DNA of 64,000 bases from DASULK01 sp036381835 (lineage in GTDB: Bacteria > Actinomycetota > Actinomycetes > Mycobacteriales > Micromonosporaceae): the NCBI GenBank assembly GCA_036381835.1, contig DASVCA010000102.1, forward strand, positions 39,074-103,073. Reading direction: 5' to 3'. Within the stretch, counting starts at the first letter, position 1, and every line of letters begins with the position of its first letter. Shown one piece after another: positions 1 to 9,043 of the stretch. Made by a program: the position numbers and the translations under genes. The notes below the pieces were generated by a model. It was not told where the DNA came from and searched no databases. It saw only the letters and a list, made by a program, of their open reading frames with translations.

Positions 1-3000
1 CTGCGGATTCTGCGGCAGGCGGTCCAGCCGGCGCTCGATCGCGGTCAGATACCGGGGCAGGTCCGCCAGCCGGTCCACACCGGTGTCCGTGACGAACCCG
101 CGGTAGATCAGGCCGGCCAGCTGTCCCCGGACATCTGCCAGCGCGCCCACCAGCGCGAGCTCCCCGATCCGGTTCAGCCGCTGCTCGATGCTGTGGGCGC
201 CGGCGAGAACCCGCGCCACCTGATGCGCCGCGCCGACCATGGTGTCGACCAGATCGGCCCGGACCCGGTCGCGCAACGCGGCGAAACCCTCCGCGTCCCA
301 GACCCCGCCGCCCGCCTGTGCGACCAGCTTGTCCACCGCCGCACCGGCGATGTCGTCGAGCAGATCGACGATCCCACGATGCGGATTGCGGCTCAGCGCC
401 AACTTCGCCTCGTTGGACAGCCGAGCCGACACGACCTTCGCGGTCGCGGGAAGGGTGAGCAGCAGCAGCCGACGCAGCCCGGCCCGCATCGCGGCCCGCT
501 GCTCGGCCTCGCTCTCGAAGACCCGGATCGCGACGCTGTCGCCCTCGTCGACCAGGGCCGGATAGGCCGTCACCGGGTATCCGGCGCGGTCCTGGCGCAG
601 CGAGCGAGGCAACGGCCCGAAATCCCACTCGCGCAGCCCGCGTCGCTCCACACCCGGCGCGGCGGCCGCCACCGTCTGGCGTACCTCCGTCTTGAGCTGC
701 GCGCGCAGCGCAGCCAGATCCCGGCCCTCCGCGATCGGCCGGTTGCCGTCGTCCACCACCCGGAAGTTGATCCGCAGATGCGGGGGCAGCCGATCCAGAT
801 CCCAGGCGTCCCGGGGCACCCGTACACCGGTCAACCGGTGCAGCTCACGGCCGAGCGCGTCGAGCAGCGGCTCGCGGCCCGGCCGGACCGCGGCCAGCAC
901 CGCCCGCGCGGAGTCGGGCGCCGGCACGAAGTTGGGTCGGATCGCCTTGGGCAGGGACCGGATCAGCGCGGTCACCAGCTCCTCGCGCAGTCCCGGTACC
1001 TGCCAGTCGAAACTCTCCGCAGTCACCCGGTTGAGCATCGGCAACGGGATGTCGACGGTGACCCCGTCGCACGGCTCACCCGGCTCGAAGCGGTACGTCA
1101 ACGGCAGCGCCAGCCCGTCGCTGTGCCACTCGTTCGGGTAGGCGGCGTCGTCGACGTCCCCACGGTCGGGGTTGACCAGCATCGACTTGTCGAAGGTGAG
1201 CAGGTCCGGCTGGGTACGGCGAGCCTTCTTCCACCAGCTGTCGAAATGCCGACCGGACACGACGTCCGCGGGGATGCGCTGGTCGTAGAAGTCGAACAGG
1301 GTCTCGTCGTCCACCACGATGTCGCGCCTGCGCATCCGGTGCTCGAGCTCCTCGACCTCCTCACGCAGCGCCTGGTTGTGCCGCAGGAACTCGTGGTGGG
1401 TCTGCCAGTCGCCCTCCACCAACGCGTGCCGGATGAACAGCTCCCGGGACAGTCGTGGATCGATCCGGCCGAAGTTCACCCTGCGGGAGGTGACCAGCGG
1501 CACGCCGTACAGGGTCACCGACTCGTACGCGATGACCGCCGCGGCCTTCTTCTCCCAGTGCGGCTCGCGGTAGGCGCGTTTGACCAGGTGGCCGGCGAGC
1601 GGCTCGACCCACTCCGGTTCGATCCGGGCCACGATCCGCGCCCACAGGCGGGAGGTCTCCACCAGCTCGGCGGCCATCACCCAACGTGGCGGCTTCTTCG
1701 CCAGCGCTGAGCCGGGGAAGACGGCGAAGCGGGCACCGCGGGCTCCCAGGTACTCGTTGCGCTCCCGCCCCGAACGCCCGGACCGGTTGGGCCGCTCGTC
1801 CCGTACGCCGATGTGCGACAGCAGCCCGGCCAGCAGCGACTGGTGGATGCGTTGCGGATCGGCCGGGGTGCGGTTCGCGGTGATGCCCATGGCGCGCAGC
1901 ACCTGCCGGAGCTGCCCGTGCAGGTCCTGCCACTCGCGTACCCGCAGGTAGTTGAGGTGTTCGGCCTTGCACATCCGGCGGAAGCCGCTCGACGAGCGTT
2001 CTCGCTGCTGTTCCTGCAGGTAGTTCCAGAGGTTGAGATAGGCGAGGAAGTCCGAGTCCGGGTCTGCGAACCGGGCGTGCAACTGATCCGCCTGCGCCTG
2101 CCGGTCGGTCGGCCGCTCCCTGGGGTCCTGGATGGAGAGCGCCGCCGCGATCACCGTGACCTCGCTGACCGCCCCGTTACGCTCGGCCTCCAACAGCATC
2201 CGGCCGAGCCGCGGGTCGATCGGCAGTTGGGCGAGCCTGCGCCCGAGCGGAGTCAGCCGTTTGCGCGGGTCATCCTGCTTCGGGTCGAGCGCGCCGAGTT
2301 CCTCCAGCAACGCCAGACCGTCGGCGATGTGACGGCGCTCCGGTGAGTCGATGAACGGGAAGGCCGCGATGTCTCCGAGTCCGAGCGCGGTCATCTGGAG
2401 GATGACCGACGCCAGGTTGGTGCGCAGGATCTCCGGATCGGTGAACTCGGGCCGGGACAGGAAGTCCTGTTCGTCGTAGAGACGGATGCAGACGCCTTCC
2501 GAGGTGCGGCCGCAGCGGCCCTTGCGCTGATTGGCCGACGCCTGCGAGATCGGCTCGATCGGCAGCCGCTGCACCTTCAGCCGATTGCTGTAACGGGAGA
2601 TCCGGGCGGTGCCCGGGTCCACCACGTACTTGATGCCGGGCACGGTCAGCGAGGTCTCGGCGACGTTGGTGGCCAGCACGATCCGCCGACCGGTGTGGGG
2701 CTGGAAGACCCGATGCTGTTCGGCGGCCGACAGGCGGGCGTACAACGGAACGATCTCGGTGTTGCGCAGCGCCAGCCGACCGAGCGCGTCGGCGGTGTCG
2801 CGGATCTCCCGTTCACCGCTGAGGAACACCAGGATGTCGCCGGGTCCTTCGGCGCACAGTTCCTCGACCGCGTCGCAGATCGCCTGGATCTGGTCGCGGA
2901 CGAGCTCGCCGTCCTCGTCGTCGATGGTCTCGACCAGCGGCCGATAGCGCACCTCGACCGGGTACGTCCGTCCGGACACCTCGATGATCGGCGCGTCGTC

Positions 3001-3762
3001 GAAGTGACGGGAGAACCGCTGCGGGTCGATGGTCGCCGAGGTGATGACGACCTTCAGGTCCGGGCGGCGGGGGAGCAGCTGCTTGAGGTAGCCGAGGATG
3101 AAGTCGATGTTGAGACTGCGCTCGTGCGCCTCGTCGATGATCAACGTGTCGTACTGGCGCAGCATCCGATCCTGCGGCAACTCGGCGAGCAGGATGCCGT
3201 CGGTCATCAGCTTCACCAGGCTGCGGTCGCTGACCTGGTCGGTGAAGCGGACCTTGTAACCGACCACGTCGCCCAGCTCGGTGCCGAGTTCCTCGGCGAT
3301 CCGGTCGGCGACGGTACGGGCGGCCAGCCGGCGCGGCTGGGTGTGCCCGATCAGCCCGCGCACCCCGCGGCCGAGTTCGAGACAGATCTTCGGTAGCTGG
3401 GTGGTCTTGCCCGAGCCGGTCTCGCCGGCCACGATCACGACCTGATGGTCGCGGATCGCCGCGGCGATCTCCTCCCGGTGCTCGCTGACGGGCAGTTCGG
3501 CCGGATAGTCGATCACCACTGGTACGGCCGCCCGTCGGTCGGCGAGCCGCCGTTCGGCCGCGGTCACGTCCGCCGCGATCTCCGCGAGCACCGCGTCCCG
3601 CTTACCGGCGTCCCGGATCCGGCGTACGTCGTCCAACCGGCGCTGGATTCGGCGCTGGTCGCGGAACGTCAGGTCGGCGAGGCGGTCGCGCACGTCGCGG
3701 AACACATCGGGTACGGCGGGGGAGGGCGGCGGTGTCTGCATGTCGTCGCCAAGGATAGGCAT
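1..3762 (-). CDS. hrpA: ATP-dependent RNA helicase HrpA, C-terminus cut by window edge
   Basis: DEAH-box RNA helicase of the HrpA family; the reading frame is open to base 1, so at least 1254 codons are present and the end lies outside. Read on the minus strand, the Walker A motif GETGSGKTT is near residue 112, DEAH (IIDEAHERS) near 208, SATID near 235 and the arginine-finger region ASANQRKGRCGR near 390, followed by helicase-associated and OB-fold regions and a long C-terminal part of the DUF3418 type known from HrpA. It probably unwinds RNA or messenger-ribosome complexes in the cytoplasm. Two in-frame ATGs exist (3762 and 3741); neither has a strong ribosome site, and I chose the upstream one, which follows a GGCGGG stretch. 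It is transcribed alone; the gene upstream is separated by a palindromic repeat. Confidence 0.95.
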   Translation of the reverse strand, partial: MPILGDDMQTPPPSPAVPDVFRDVRDRLADLTFRDQRRIQRRLDDVRRIRDAGKRDAVLAEIAADVTAAERRLADRRAAVPVVIDYPAELPVSEHREEIAAAIRDHQVVIVAGETGSGKTTQLPKICLELGRGVRGLIGHTQPRRLAARTVADRIAEELGTELGDVVGYKVRFTDQVSDRSLVKLMTDGILLAELPQDRMLRQYDTLIIDEAHERSLNIDFILGYLKQLLPRRPDLKVVITSATIDPQRFSRHFDDAPIIEVSGRTYPVEVRYRPLVETIDDEDGELVRDQIQAICDAVEELCAEGPGDILVFLSGEREIRDTADALGRLALRNTEIVPLYARLSAAEQHRVFQPHTGRRIVLATNVAETSLTVPGIKYVVDPGTARISRYSNRLKVQRLPIEPISQASANQRKGRCGRTSEGVCIRLYDEQDFLSRPEFTDPEILRTNLASVILQMTALGLGDIAAFPFIDSPERRHIADGLALLEELGALDPKQDDPRKRLTPLGRRLAQLPIDPRLGRMLLEAERNGAVSEVTVIAAALSIQDPRERPTDRQAQADQLHARFADPDSDFLAYLNLWNYLQEQQRERSSSGFRRMCKAEHLNYLRVREWQDLHGQLRQVLRAMGITANRTPADPQRIHQSLLAGLLSHIGVRDERPNRSGRSGRERNEYLGARGARFAVFPGSALAKKPPRWVMAAELVETSRLWARIVARIEPEWVEPLAGHLVKRAYREPHWEKKAAAVIAYESVTLYGVPLVTSRRVNFGRIDPRLSRELFIRHALVEGDWQTHHEFLRHNQALREEVEELEHRMRRRDIVVDDETLFDFYDQRIPADVVSGRHFDSWWKKARRTQPDLLTFDKSMLVNPDRGDVDDAAYPNEWHSDGLALPLTYRFEPGEPCDGVTVDIPLPMLNRVTAESFDWQVPGLREELVTALIRSLPKAIRPNFVPAPDSARAVLAAVRPGREPLLDALGRELHRLTGVRVPRDAWDLDRLPPHLRINFRVVDDGNRPIAEGRDLAALRAQLKTEVRQTVAAAAPGVERRGLREWDFGPLPRSLRQDRAGYPVTAYPALVDEGDSVAIRVFESEAEQRAAMRAGLRRLLLLTLPATAKVVSARLSNEAKLALSRNPHRGIVDLLDDIAGAAVDKLVAQAGGGVWDAEGFAALRDRVRADLVDTMVGAAHQVARVLAGAHSIEQRLNRIGELALVGALADVRGQLAGLIYRGFVTDTGVDRLADLPRYLTAIERRLDRLPQNPQ

Positions 3763-3792
3763 CCCGCCACGCACCGCCTCGAATCAGTGGTC

Positions 3793-3867
3793 AGATCGTG
3801 CTTCTTCTTGGAAAGAGTGGCCTTGTGACCTCGTCCAGGGCACTCTTTCCCTGATCGAGCACGATCT
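3793..3867. repeat. 75-bp interrupted palindrome, copy A
   Basis: Two nested inverted repeats: outer arms AGATCGTGC (3793-3801) and GCACGATCT (3859-3867), inner arms GAAAGAGTGGCC (3811-3822) and GGGCACTCTTTC (3838-3849, one mismatch). The transcript could fold into a long bulged hairpin. It lies between the 3' end of the DUF559 gene and the start of hrpA. A diverged copy lies on the other side of the DUF559 gene at 4929-5006. It could be a REP/MITE-like dispersed element or a terminator-like structure. Confidence 0.75.
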
Positions 3868-3933
3868 TGCCCAGCGGTGTCCGGGCGATGGCGACCGGGC
3901 GGTCCCGGGCTGAGCCTGGCGTGTCAGCGCGGA

Positions 3934-4854
3934 TCACGGGAGCGAGCGGCGCGAGCGCAGCGCGGCCCGGATCTCGGAAACGACGCCCGCGAAGTCCTCC
4001 CGCAATCGCCTGGCCGTCACATACAGCACGATCCAGTCTGCGGTCAGAAGGCGGTTCAGCCGCCGTCGGTCGCGGTGAAACTGCTCCGCGTCGTTGTGCC
4101 ACACGCCGTCGTACTCCACCCCGACCTTGAACTCGGGCCACGCCAGGTCCAGCCGCGCCACGAACCGTCCGTTCTCGTCTGATACGACATACTGTGTCCA
4201 AGGCTTCGGGAGACCGGCCAGGACGAGGCGGACTCGAAGGCGCGACTCCTGCGGTGACTCGGCGCCACCATCCACGAGATCGGCTACGCGCAGCGTGCGC
4301 CGCCATCCCCGGTCACCGGCGCGGCTGAGTGCGTATTCCCGCAGTGAATCCACGGTGACCAGCCGGCGGGCCATCAATGCGTCGGTGACGGCCACTGCCT
4401 CGACGACATCGAGCCAACGGGCCAGGTCCCAACAGGTCCGGTGCGGCGTCGTCACCGCGATGCCATCGCGTTTCGTCACGTCGTCCGGTGCCATCCTGGA
4501 CGTGTGCACACGCAGCCCAGCAACCGGACCGAACCGGGTTCCGCGCGGCACGATGATGTCGATCGGGTCGTCGAGGGCGACCTCGGTGGCACCGTAGAGT
4601 GCGGCCGCTGCCCGTCCGGCGATCGCTGCGTGCTCCGGAATCAGCCAGCGGGCAGCCGCGGTACAGCGTACCCGGTGTGAGACGGGTACCTGAGCGTCGA
4701 TGTAGATGTCGCGGAACAACGAGCGCCACGCGCTACTGCGCAGTTCGTTCTTTGTGAGCAGGCCGCGGGCGATCGCCTGCGAGCCACGGAACACGCGACC
4801 GCGTAGCTGGGGTGGGCGTCTGGGGGGAACCGGCACCGGCCAAGATTCGCTCAA
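3934..4854 (-). CDS. AbiEi-like / DUF559 domain protein
   Basis: 306-aa soluble protein of a type common in actinobacteria. The first third (residues 25-130) resembles the winged-helix and linker part of AbiEi-type antitoxin-like proteins (ARGLLTKNELRSSAWRSLFR, then an AAALYGA segment). The C-terminal third (about 205-300) is a DUF559/Vsr-like endonuclease fold with the acidic pattern VARLDLAWPE and VGVEYDG, then a basic helix. A DNA-binding or nuclease role is likely from the fold; the substrate is unknown. No AbiEii-like nucleotidyltransferase toxin gene lies next to it, so I do not call it a toxin-antitoxin pair. It stands alone, flanked by two copies of a palindromic repeat, which suggests it may have been acquired as a unit. 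Confidence 0.8.
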   Translation of the reverse strand: MSESWPVPVPPRRPPQLRGRVFRGSQAIARGLLTKNELRSSAWRSLFRDIYIDAQVPVSHRVRCTAAARWLIPEHAAIAGRAAAALYGATEVALDDPIDIIVPRGTRFGPVAGLRVHTSRMAPDDVTKRDGIAVTTPHRTCWDLARWLDVVEAVAVTDALMARRLVTVDSLREYALSRAGDRGWRRTLRVADLVDGGAESPQESRLRVRLVLAGLPKPWTQYVVSDENGRFVARLDLAWPEFKVGVEYDGVWHNDAEQFHRDRRRLNRLLTADWIVLYVTARRLREDFAGVVSEIRAALRSRRSLP

Positions 4855-4928
4855 TCGGGACCGAAAACGCCGTCCCTGTGGATATCGCCCTGTGGATACG
4901 GCACGGGTCGGCGGTGGCTGGCCCGACC

Positions 4929-5006
4929 AAGATCGTGCTTTTTCCTGAAAGGAGTGGCCTTCTGTCGTCCCCAGAGCACTATTTCATTGATCGTGCATGA
5001 TCTTGC
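4929..5006. repeat. 75-bp interrupted palindrome, copy B
   Basis: Diverged copy of the element at 3793-3867 in the same orientation: AAGATCGTGC (4929-4938), GAAAGGAGTGGCC (4947-4959), GAGCACTATTTC (4974-4985) and GCATGATCTTGC (4995-5006) match the four arms of copy A in order. Pairing of the outer arms is kept except for one C-to-T change. It sits upstream of the DUF559 gene and downstream of the helicase gene at 5085. Confidence 0.75.
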
Positions 5007-5084
5007 AGTCCGCCCGGCCGGGACTGGTCGCGGACGTGGGGTGCGGGCCAGGATGGGTCCCGCGCCGGGGCGGTTGCAGCGAGG

Positions 5085-7586
5085 CTAGAGTTGGCCGACG
5101 TCGATGATCCGGATGACCGCCGTTCCGGCATCGTCGGAGGCGGCGAGGTCGACCTCGGCGCTGATGCCCCAGTCGTGGTCGCCCGCAGGGTCGTCGAGGA
5201 TCTGGCGAACCGTCCAGCGCTCGCGCCCCTGCTCGATCATCAGCAGCGCGGGGCCGCGTGCGTCCGGGCCGGTACCGATCTCGTCGTACGCCTCGAAGTA
5301 CGGCTCCAGCGCGCGCTCCCACGTCTCGGCGTCCCAGCCCGAGTCGCCGTCGAGCGCGCCGAGTTCGTCCCAGCGCCGCAGCGCGGCCAGCTCGACCCGC
5401 CGGAACAGCGCATTGCGGACCAGCACCCGGAACGCCCGAGGGTTGTCGGTGACCGCGGGCGGACGTTCGGTTGCCACCTTCTCGGGAGTCTCCTGCGCCG
5501 GGTTGCGCAGCCGCTCCCACTCGTCGATCAGGCTGGAGTCCACTTGGCGGACCAGTTCCCCCAGCCATTCGATGAGGTCGACCAGCTCTTCGGTGCGGGC
5601 GTCCTCGGGCACCGTCTGCCGCAGGGCCTTGTACGCGTCGGAGAGGTAGCGCAGCACCAGGCCTTCCGAGCGGGCCAGCCCGTAGTAGCCGACGTACTCC
5701 ACGAACGTCATGGCCCGCTCGTACATGTCCCGGACCACCGACTTCGGCGAGAGCTCGTAGTCGGCGACCCACGGGTGGCCCCGTCGGTACATCTCGTACG
5801 CCGTCTCCAGCAGGTCGGCCAGCGGCCGCGGGTGGGTGACCTCCTCCAGCAGCGCCATCCGCTCGTCGTAATCGATGCCCTCGGCCTTCATGGCGGCGAC
5901 CGCCTCGCCGCGCGCCTTGTGTTGCTGGGCGGACAGCACCGGGCGGGGATCGTCCAGGGTGGACTCGATGACCGACAACACGTCCAGGGCGTACGTCGGC
6001 GACTCGGTGTCGAGTAGTTCGATCGCGGCCAGGGCGAACGGCGACAGCGGCTGGTTGAGCGCGAAGTCGAACTGCAGATCGACGGTGAGCCGGACGACGC
6101 GCCCCTCCTCGTCCGGCTCGTCGAGGCGTTCCACCACCCCGGCGGCGAGCAACGCCCGGTAGACGGCGATCGCCCGCCGGATGTGTCGGCGTTGCGCGGC
6201 CGGATCCTCGTGGTTGTCGGTGAGTAGGTGCCGCATCGCCGCGAACGCGTCGCCCGGTCGGGCGATGACGTTGAGCAGCATCGCGTGGCTGACCGCGAAG
6301 CTGGACGTCAGGGGCTCGGGCTCGGCGGCGACGAGCCGCTCGAACGTCGGCTTACCCCAGCCGATCGAGCCCTCGGGCGGCTTCTTGCGCACCACCTTGC
6401 GCCGTTTGCGCGGGTCGTCGCCGGCCTTGGCCAGCGCCCGCTCGTTCTCGATCACATGTTCGGGCGCCTGGACCACGACCCGGCCCACGGTGTCGTATCC
6501 GGCCCGCCCGGCCCGACCGGCGATCTGGTGGAACTCGCGAGCCTTGAGCAGCCGGACCTTGGTGCCGTCGAACTTCGACAGTGCGGTGAACAGCACGGTG
6601 CGGATCGGCACGTTGATGCCCACGCCGAGGGTGTCGGTGCCGCAGATGACCTTGAGCAGTCCGGCCTGGGCGAGGGTCTCCACCAGCCGGCGGTACCGGG
6701 GCAGCATGCCCGCGTGGTGTACCCCGATGCCGTGGCGGACCAGCCGGGACAGGGTACGCCCGAAGCCCGCGGTGAACCGGAAGTCGCCGATCGCCTCGGC
6801 GATCGCGTCTTTCTCCGCCCGGCTGCACACGTTCACGCTCATCAGCGCCTGGGCACGCTCCAGCGCCGCCGCCTGGGTGAAGTGCACCACGTAGATCGGT
6901 GCCTGCCGGGTGCTCAGCAGCTCCTCCAACGTCTCGTGCAGCGGCGTGGTCGCGTACGAGAACATCAGGGGGACCGGCCGTTGCGCCGACCGCACGACGG
7001 CGGTGGACCGGCCGGTCCGCCGGGTCAGGTCCTTCTCGAACCGGGTGACGTCGCCCAGGGTGGCCGACATCAGGAGGAACTGGGCCTGCGGCAGTTCGAT
7101 CAGCGGTACCTGCCAGGCCCAGCCGCGGTCGGGTTCGGAGTAGAAGTGGAACTCGTCCATGATGACCATGCCGACGTCCGCGCGGGCACCCTCGCGCAGC
7201 GCGATGTTGGCCAGGATCTCCGCCGTACAGCAGATGATCGGCGCGTCCTCGTTGACGCTCGCGTCGCCGGTCAGCATGCCCACGTTGTCCGCGCCGAACA
7301 GTTCGCACAAGGCGAAGAACTTCTCCGACACCAGCGCCTTGATCGGCGCGGTGTAGAAGGAGACCCGATCGTCGGCCAGGGCCGCGAAGTGCGCTCCGGT
7401 GGCGACCAGGCTCTTCCCCGAGCCGGTCGGGGTGCTGAGAATGACGTTCGCACCCGAGACGATCTCGATGAGCGCCTCTTCCTGATGCGGGTAGAGCGCG
7501 AGCCCCTGGTCGGCCGCCCAGCCGGCGAAGGCGTCGTAGAGGGAATCGGGGTCGGCGCTGGTCGGCAGTCGGTCGATGAGGGTCAT
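5085..7586 (-). CDS. DEAD/DEAH-box helicase with DUF3516 C-terminus
   Basis: 833-aa SKI2-like superfamily II helicase. Walker A TPTGSGKSLVA is near residue 55, the DEVH-like box reads MDEFHFYSEPDRG near 145, motif III is LLMSATLGD near 175, and motif VI QIAGRAGRAGYDTVGR is near 355. The region after residue 400 is the DUF3516 type seen in an actinobacterial helicase family. It probably remodels RNA or DNA; the substrate is not known. The ATG start overlaps the stop codon of trmB by 4 nt (ATGA), so the two are translationally coupled. The long antisense frame across it is a GC-driven shadow. Confidence 0.92.
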   Translation of the reverse strand: MTLIDRLPTSADPDSLYDAFAGWAADQGLALYPHQEEALIEIVSGANVILSTPTGSGKSLVATGAHFAALADDRVSFYTAPIKALVSEKFFALCELFGADNVGMLTGDASVNEDAPIICCTAEILANIALREGARADVGMVIMDEFHFYSEPDRGWAWQVPLIELPQAQFLLMSATLGDVTRFEKDLTRRTGRSTAVVRSAQRPVPLMFSYATTPLHETLEELLSTRQAPIYVVHFTQAAALERAQALMSVNVCSRAEKDAIAEAIGDFRFTAGFGRTLSRLVRHGIGVHHAGMLPRYRRLVETLAQAGLLKVICGTDTLGVGINVPIRTVLFTALSKFDGTKVRLLKAREFHQIAGRAGRAGYDTVGRVVVQAPEHVIENERALAKAGDDPRKRRKVVRKKPPEGSIGWGKPTFERLVAAEPEPLTSSFAVSHAMLLNVIARPGDAFAAMRHLLTDNHEDPAAQRRHIRRAIAVYRALLAAGVVERLDEPDEEGRVVRLTVDLQFDFALNQPLSPFALAAIELLDTESPTYALDVLSVIESTLDDPRPVLSAQQHKARGEAVAAMKAEGIDYDERMALLEEVTHPRPLADLLETAYEMYRRGHPWVADYELSPKSVVRDMYERAMTFVEYVGYYGLARSEGLVLRYLSDAYKALRQTVPEDARTEELVDLIEWLGELVRQVDSSLIDEWERLRNPAQETPEKVATERPPAVTDNPRAFRVLVRNALFRRVELAALRRWDELGALDGDSGWDAETWERALEPYFEAYDEIGTGPDARGPALLMIEQGRERWTVRQILDDPAGDHDWGISAEVDLAASDDAGTAVIRIIDVGQL

Positions 7587-8374
7587 AGTGGAGCTATCGT
7601 GCCCAAGGTTGCGGCCGATGTGCCAACCGGGGCTGCGGTCGGAGCTGACGGTACGCGCCGGAAGACGAGATCATAGACCCTCCGCCCGGCCGCCAGCGCC
7701 CGTCGTTCGAAGCGGGTCACCGGCCGGTGCGCCGGGCGGGGCGCGAAGCCGGCGTAGCGGTTGACCAGCTCGGGATCGTCGGTGAGGGTGCGCAGCATCG
7801 CCTCGGCGTACTCCGGCCAGTCGGTGGCGCAGTGCAGGGTCCCGCCGGGGGCCAGCCGTGACCGCATCAGTGCCACCCGGTCGGGCTGGATGAGTCGACG
7901 TTTGTGGTGGCGGGTCTTCGGCCACGGGTCCGGGAAGAAGGCGTGGATCGCGTCGAGGGACCCGTCCGGCAGCCAGTGCTCGAGCAGATCGAGAGCATCC
8001 CCGCAGGCCACCCGGACATTGGTCAGCCCGCGCTGCTCGATCAGGGCGAGCAGATTCGCGATTCCGGGGGTGTGCACCTCGACCGCCAGATAATCTCGGG
8101 TTATGTCGGTGGCGGCCATGTCGGCGGTGGCCTCGCCCATCCCGGAGCCGATCTCCAGGACGAGCGGTGCCCTGCGGCCGAACAGTTCGGCCGGGTCCAG
8201 CGCACCACGGGGATCCGACCGGTCGTCGGCCGTCCGAGGGACCACCAGGCCGTACCTGGTCCAGAGGCGCTCCAGCGTGGCCGTGTGCCGCTGTGTCAGC
8301 CGACCCCGACGCGGGTGGAAGGAACGGATACGGCGTGCCGCCATTGCGGTCCGGCTCCCGTCGGTGGTGGTCAC
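7583..8374 (-). CDS. trmB: tRNA (guanine-N7-)-methyltransferase
   Basis: 263-aa SAM-dependent enzyme that makes m7G46 in the variable loop of tRNA. Visible family signatures are the SAM-binding loop LEIGSGMGEAT (about 72-82), FFPDPWPKTRHHKRR (about 150-164), ATDWPEYAE (about 188) and RPVTRFERRA (about 222). Both the length and the motif order are typical. The start is GTG at 8374. It is the first gene of a two-gene unit with the DUF3516 helicase, with which it overlaps by 4 nt. An alanine/proline tail of about 20 residues after RRVYDLVFRR is outside the conserved fold. Confidence 0.95.
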   Translation of the reverse strand: MTTTDGSRTAMAARRIRSFHPRRGRLTQRHTATLERLWTRYGLVVPRTADDRSDPRGALDPAELFGRRAPLVLEIGSGMGEATADMAATDITRDYLAVEVHTPGIANLLALIEQRGLTNVRVACGDALDLLEHWLPDGSLDAIHAFFPDPWPKTRHHKRRLIQPDRVALMRSRLAPGGTLHCATDWPEYAEAMLRTLTDDPELVNRYAGFAPRPAHRPVTRFERRALAAGRRVYDLVFRRVPSAPTAAPVGTSAATLGTIAPL

Positions 8375-8531
8375 AGGGACGTGAGCCTACGCGAGGCGCA
8401 AGGGCCGGGATCCGCGAGCTCCATGCTTCCACTATCGCGCAGCGTCCCGTCCCACGGGTGCGGAAGCTCCGGAGCGCGGGCCCACGGAAGACCGAGGTGC
8501 CCGGTCTCGCACGAAGGCCTGGAGGGGGGCA

Positions 8532-9035
8532 ATGATGAGGTTGCGTCGCCGGATGCTCGCGGTCTCCTTCGCCGCGACTGGGGTGCTGCTCACGGCGGTG
8601 CCCGCTCATGCCGCGGACCTCTACGTGGAGGTCGATCCCAGCACGGTCCAAGCGGGTGGCCAAGTCGGGATCGAGGCCAGTTGTAACGACAACATGCTGC
8701 CGGCGGTGGTCGAGTCGGCGGCCTTCGGTACGGTCACGGTCCAGCCGCAGAACGGGAAGCTGGTCGGCTCGGCGATGGTGCCACCCGAGACCCCGGCGGA
8801 CACCTACCGGGTGCAGTTGACGTGTCCGGACGGACGGACGACCGCGACTCGGTTGAACGTGGTCGCGGGCACCATACCCAGCCGTGGCCCCGCGACCGGC
8901 TTCGGCGGCTCGGCCGAGGAAGGGCGCGGGCTGACCCTGCTCACCGGGGGCATCGCCGCGGTGATCGCCGGCGCGGTCGTGGGTGTCTCGGCCCACCGGC
9001 GGCGGACGACGGCCACCGGTCGGACCGGCCGCTGA
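8532..9035 (+). CDS. secreted membrane-anchored protein paired with class F sortase
   Basis: 167 aa. The N-terminus is a clear signal peptide (MMRLRRRMLAVSFAATGVLL, cleavage likely after PAHA). A small beta-sandwich-like domain with two cysteines follows (residues 30-115). The C-terminus has a GPATGFGG segment, a hydrophobic helix (LTLLTGGIAAVIAGAVVGVS) and a positive tail, the layout of a sortase substrate but without an LPXTG box. A strong ribosome site (GGAGGGGGG) precedes two consecutive ATGs. The class F sortase starts 8 nt downstream, so the pair is one operon. Whether the sortase acts on this protein is inference; it may instead remain a simple membrane-anchored protein. Confidence 0.85.
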   Translation: MMRLRRRMLAVSFAATGVLLTAVPAHAADLYVEVDPSTVQAGGQVGIEASCNDNMLPAVVESAAFGTVTVQPQNGKLVGSAMVPPETPADTYRVQLTCPDGRTTATRLNVVAGTIPSRGPATGFGGSAEEGRGLTLLTGGIAAVIAGAVVGVSAHRRRTTATGRTGR

Positions 9036-9043
9036 TCCGCAGT

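Noticed and set aside
3934..4854. Type IV toxin-antitoxin system based on the AbiEi-like protein
   Set aside because: No AbiEii-type toxin gene is adjacent on either strand.
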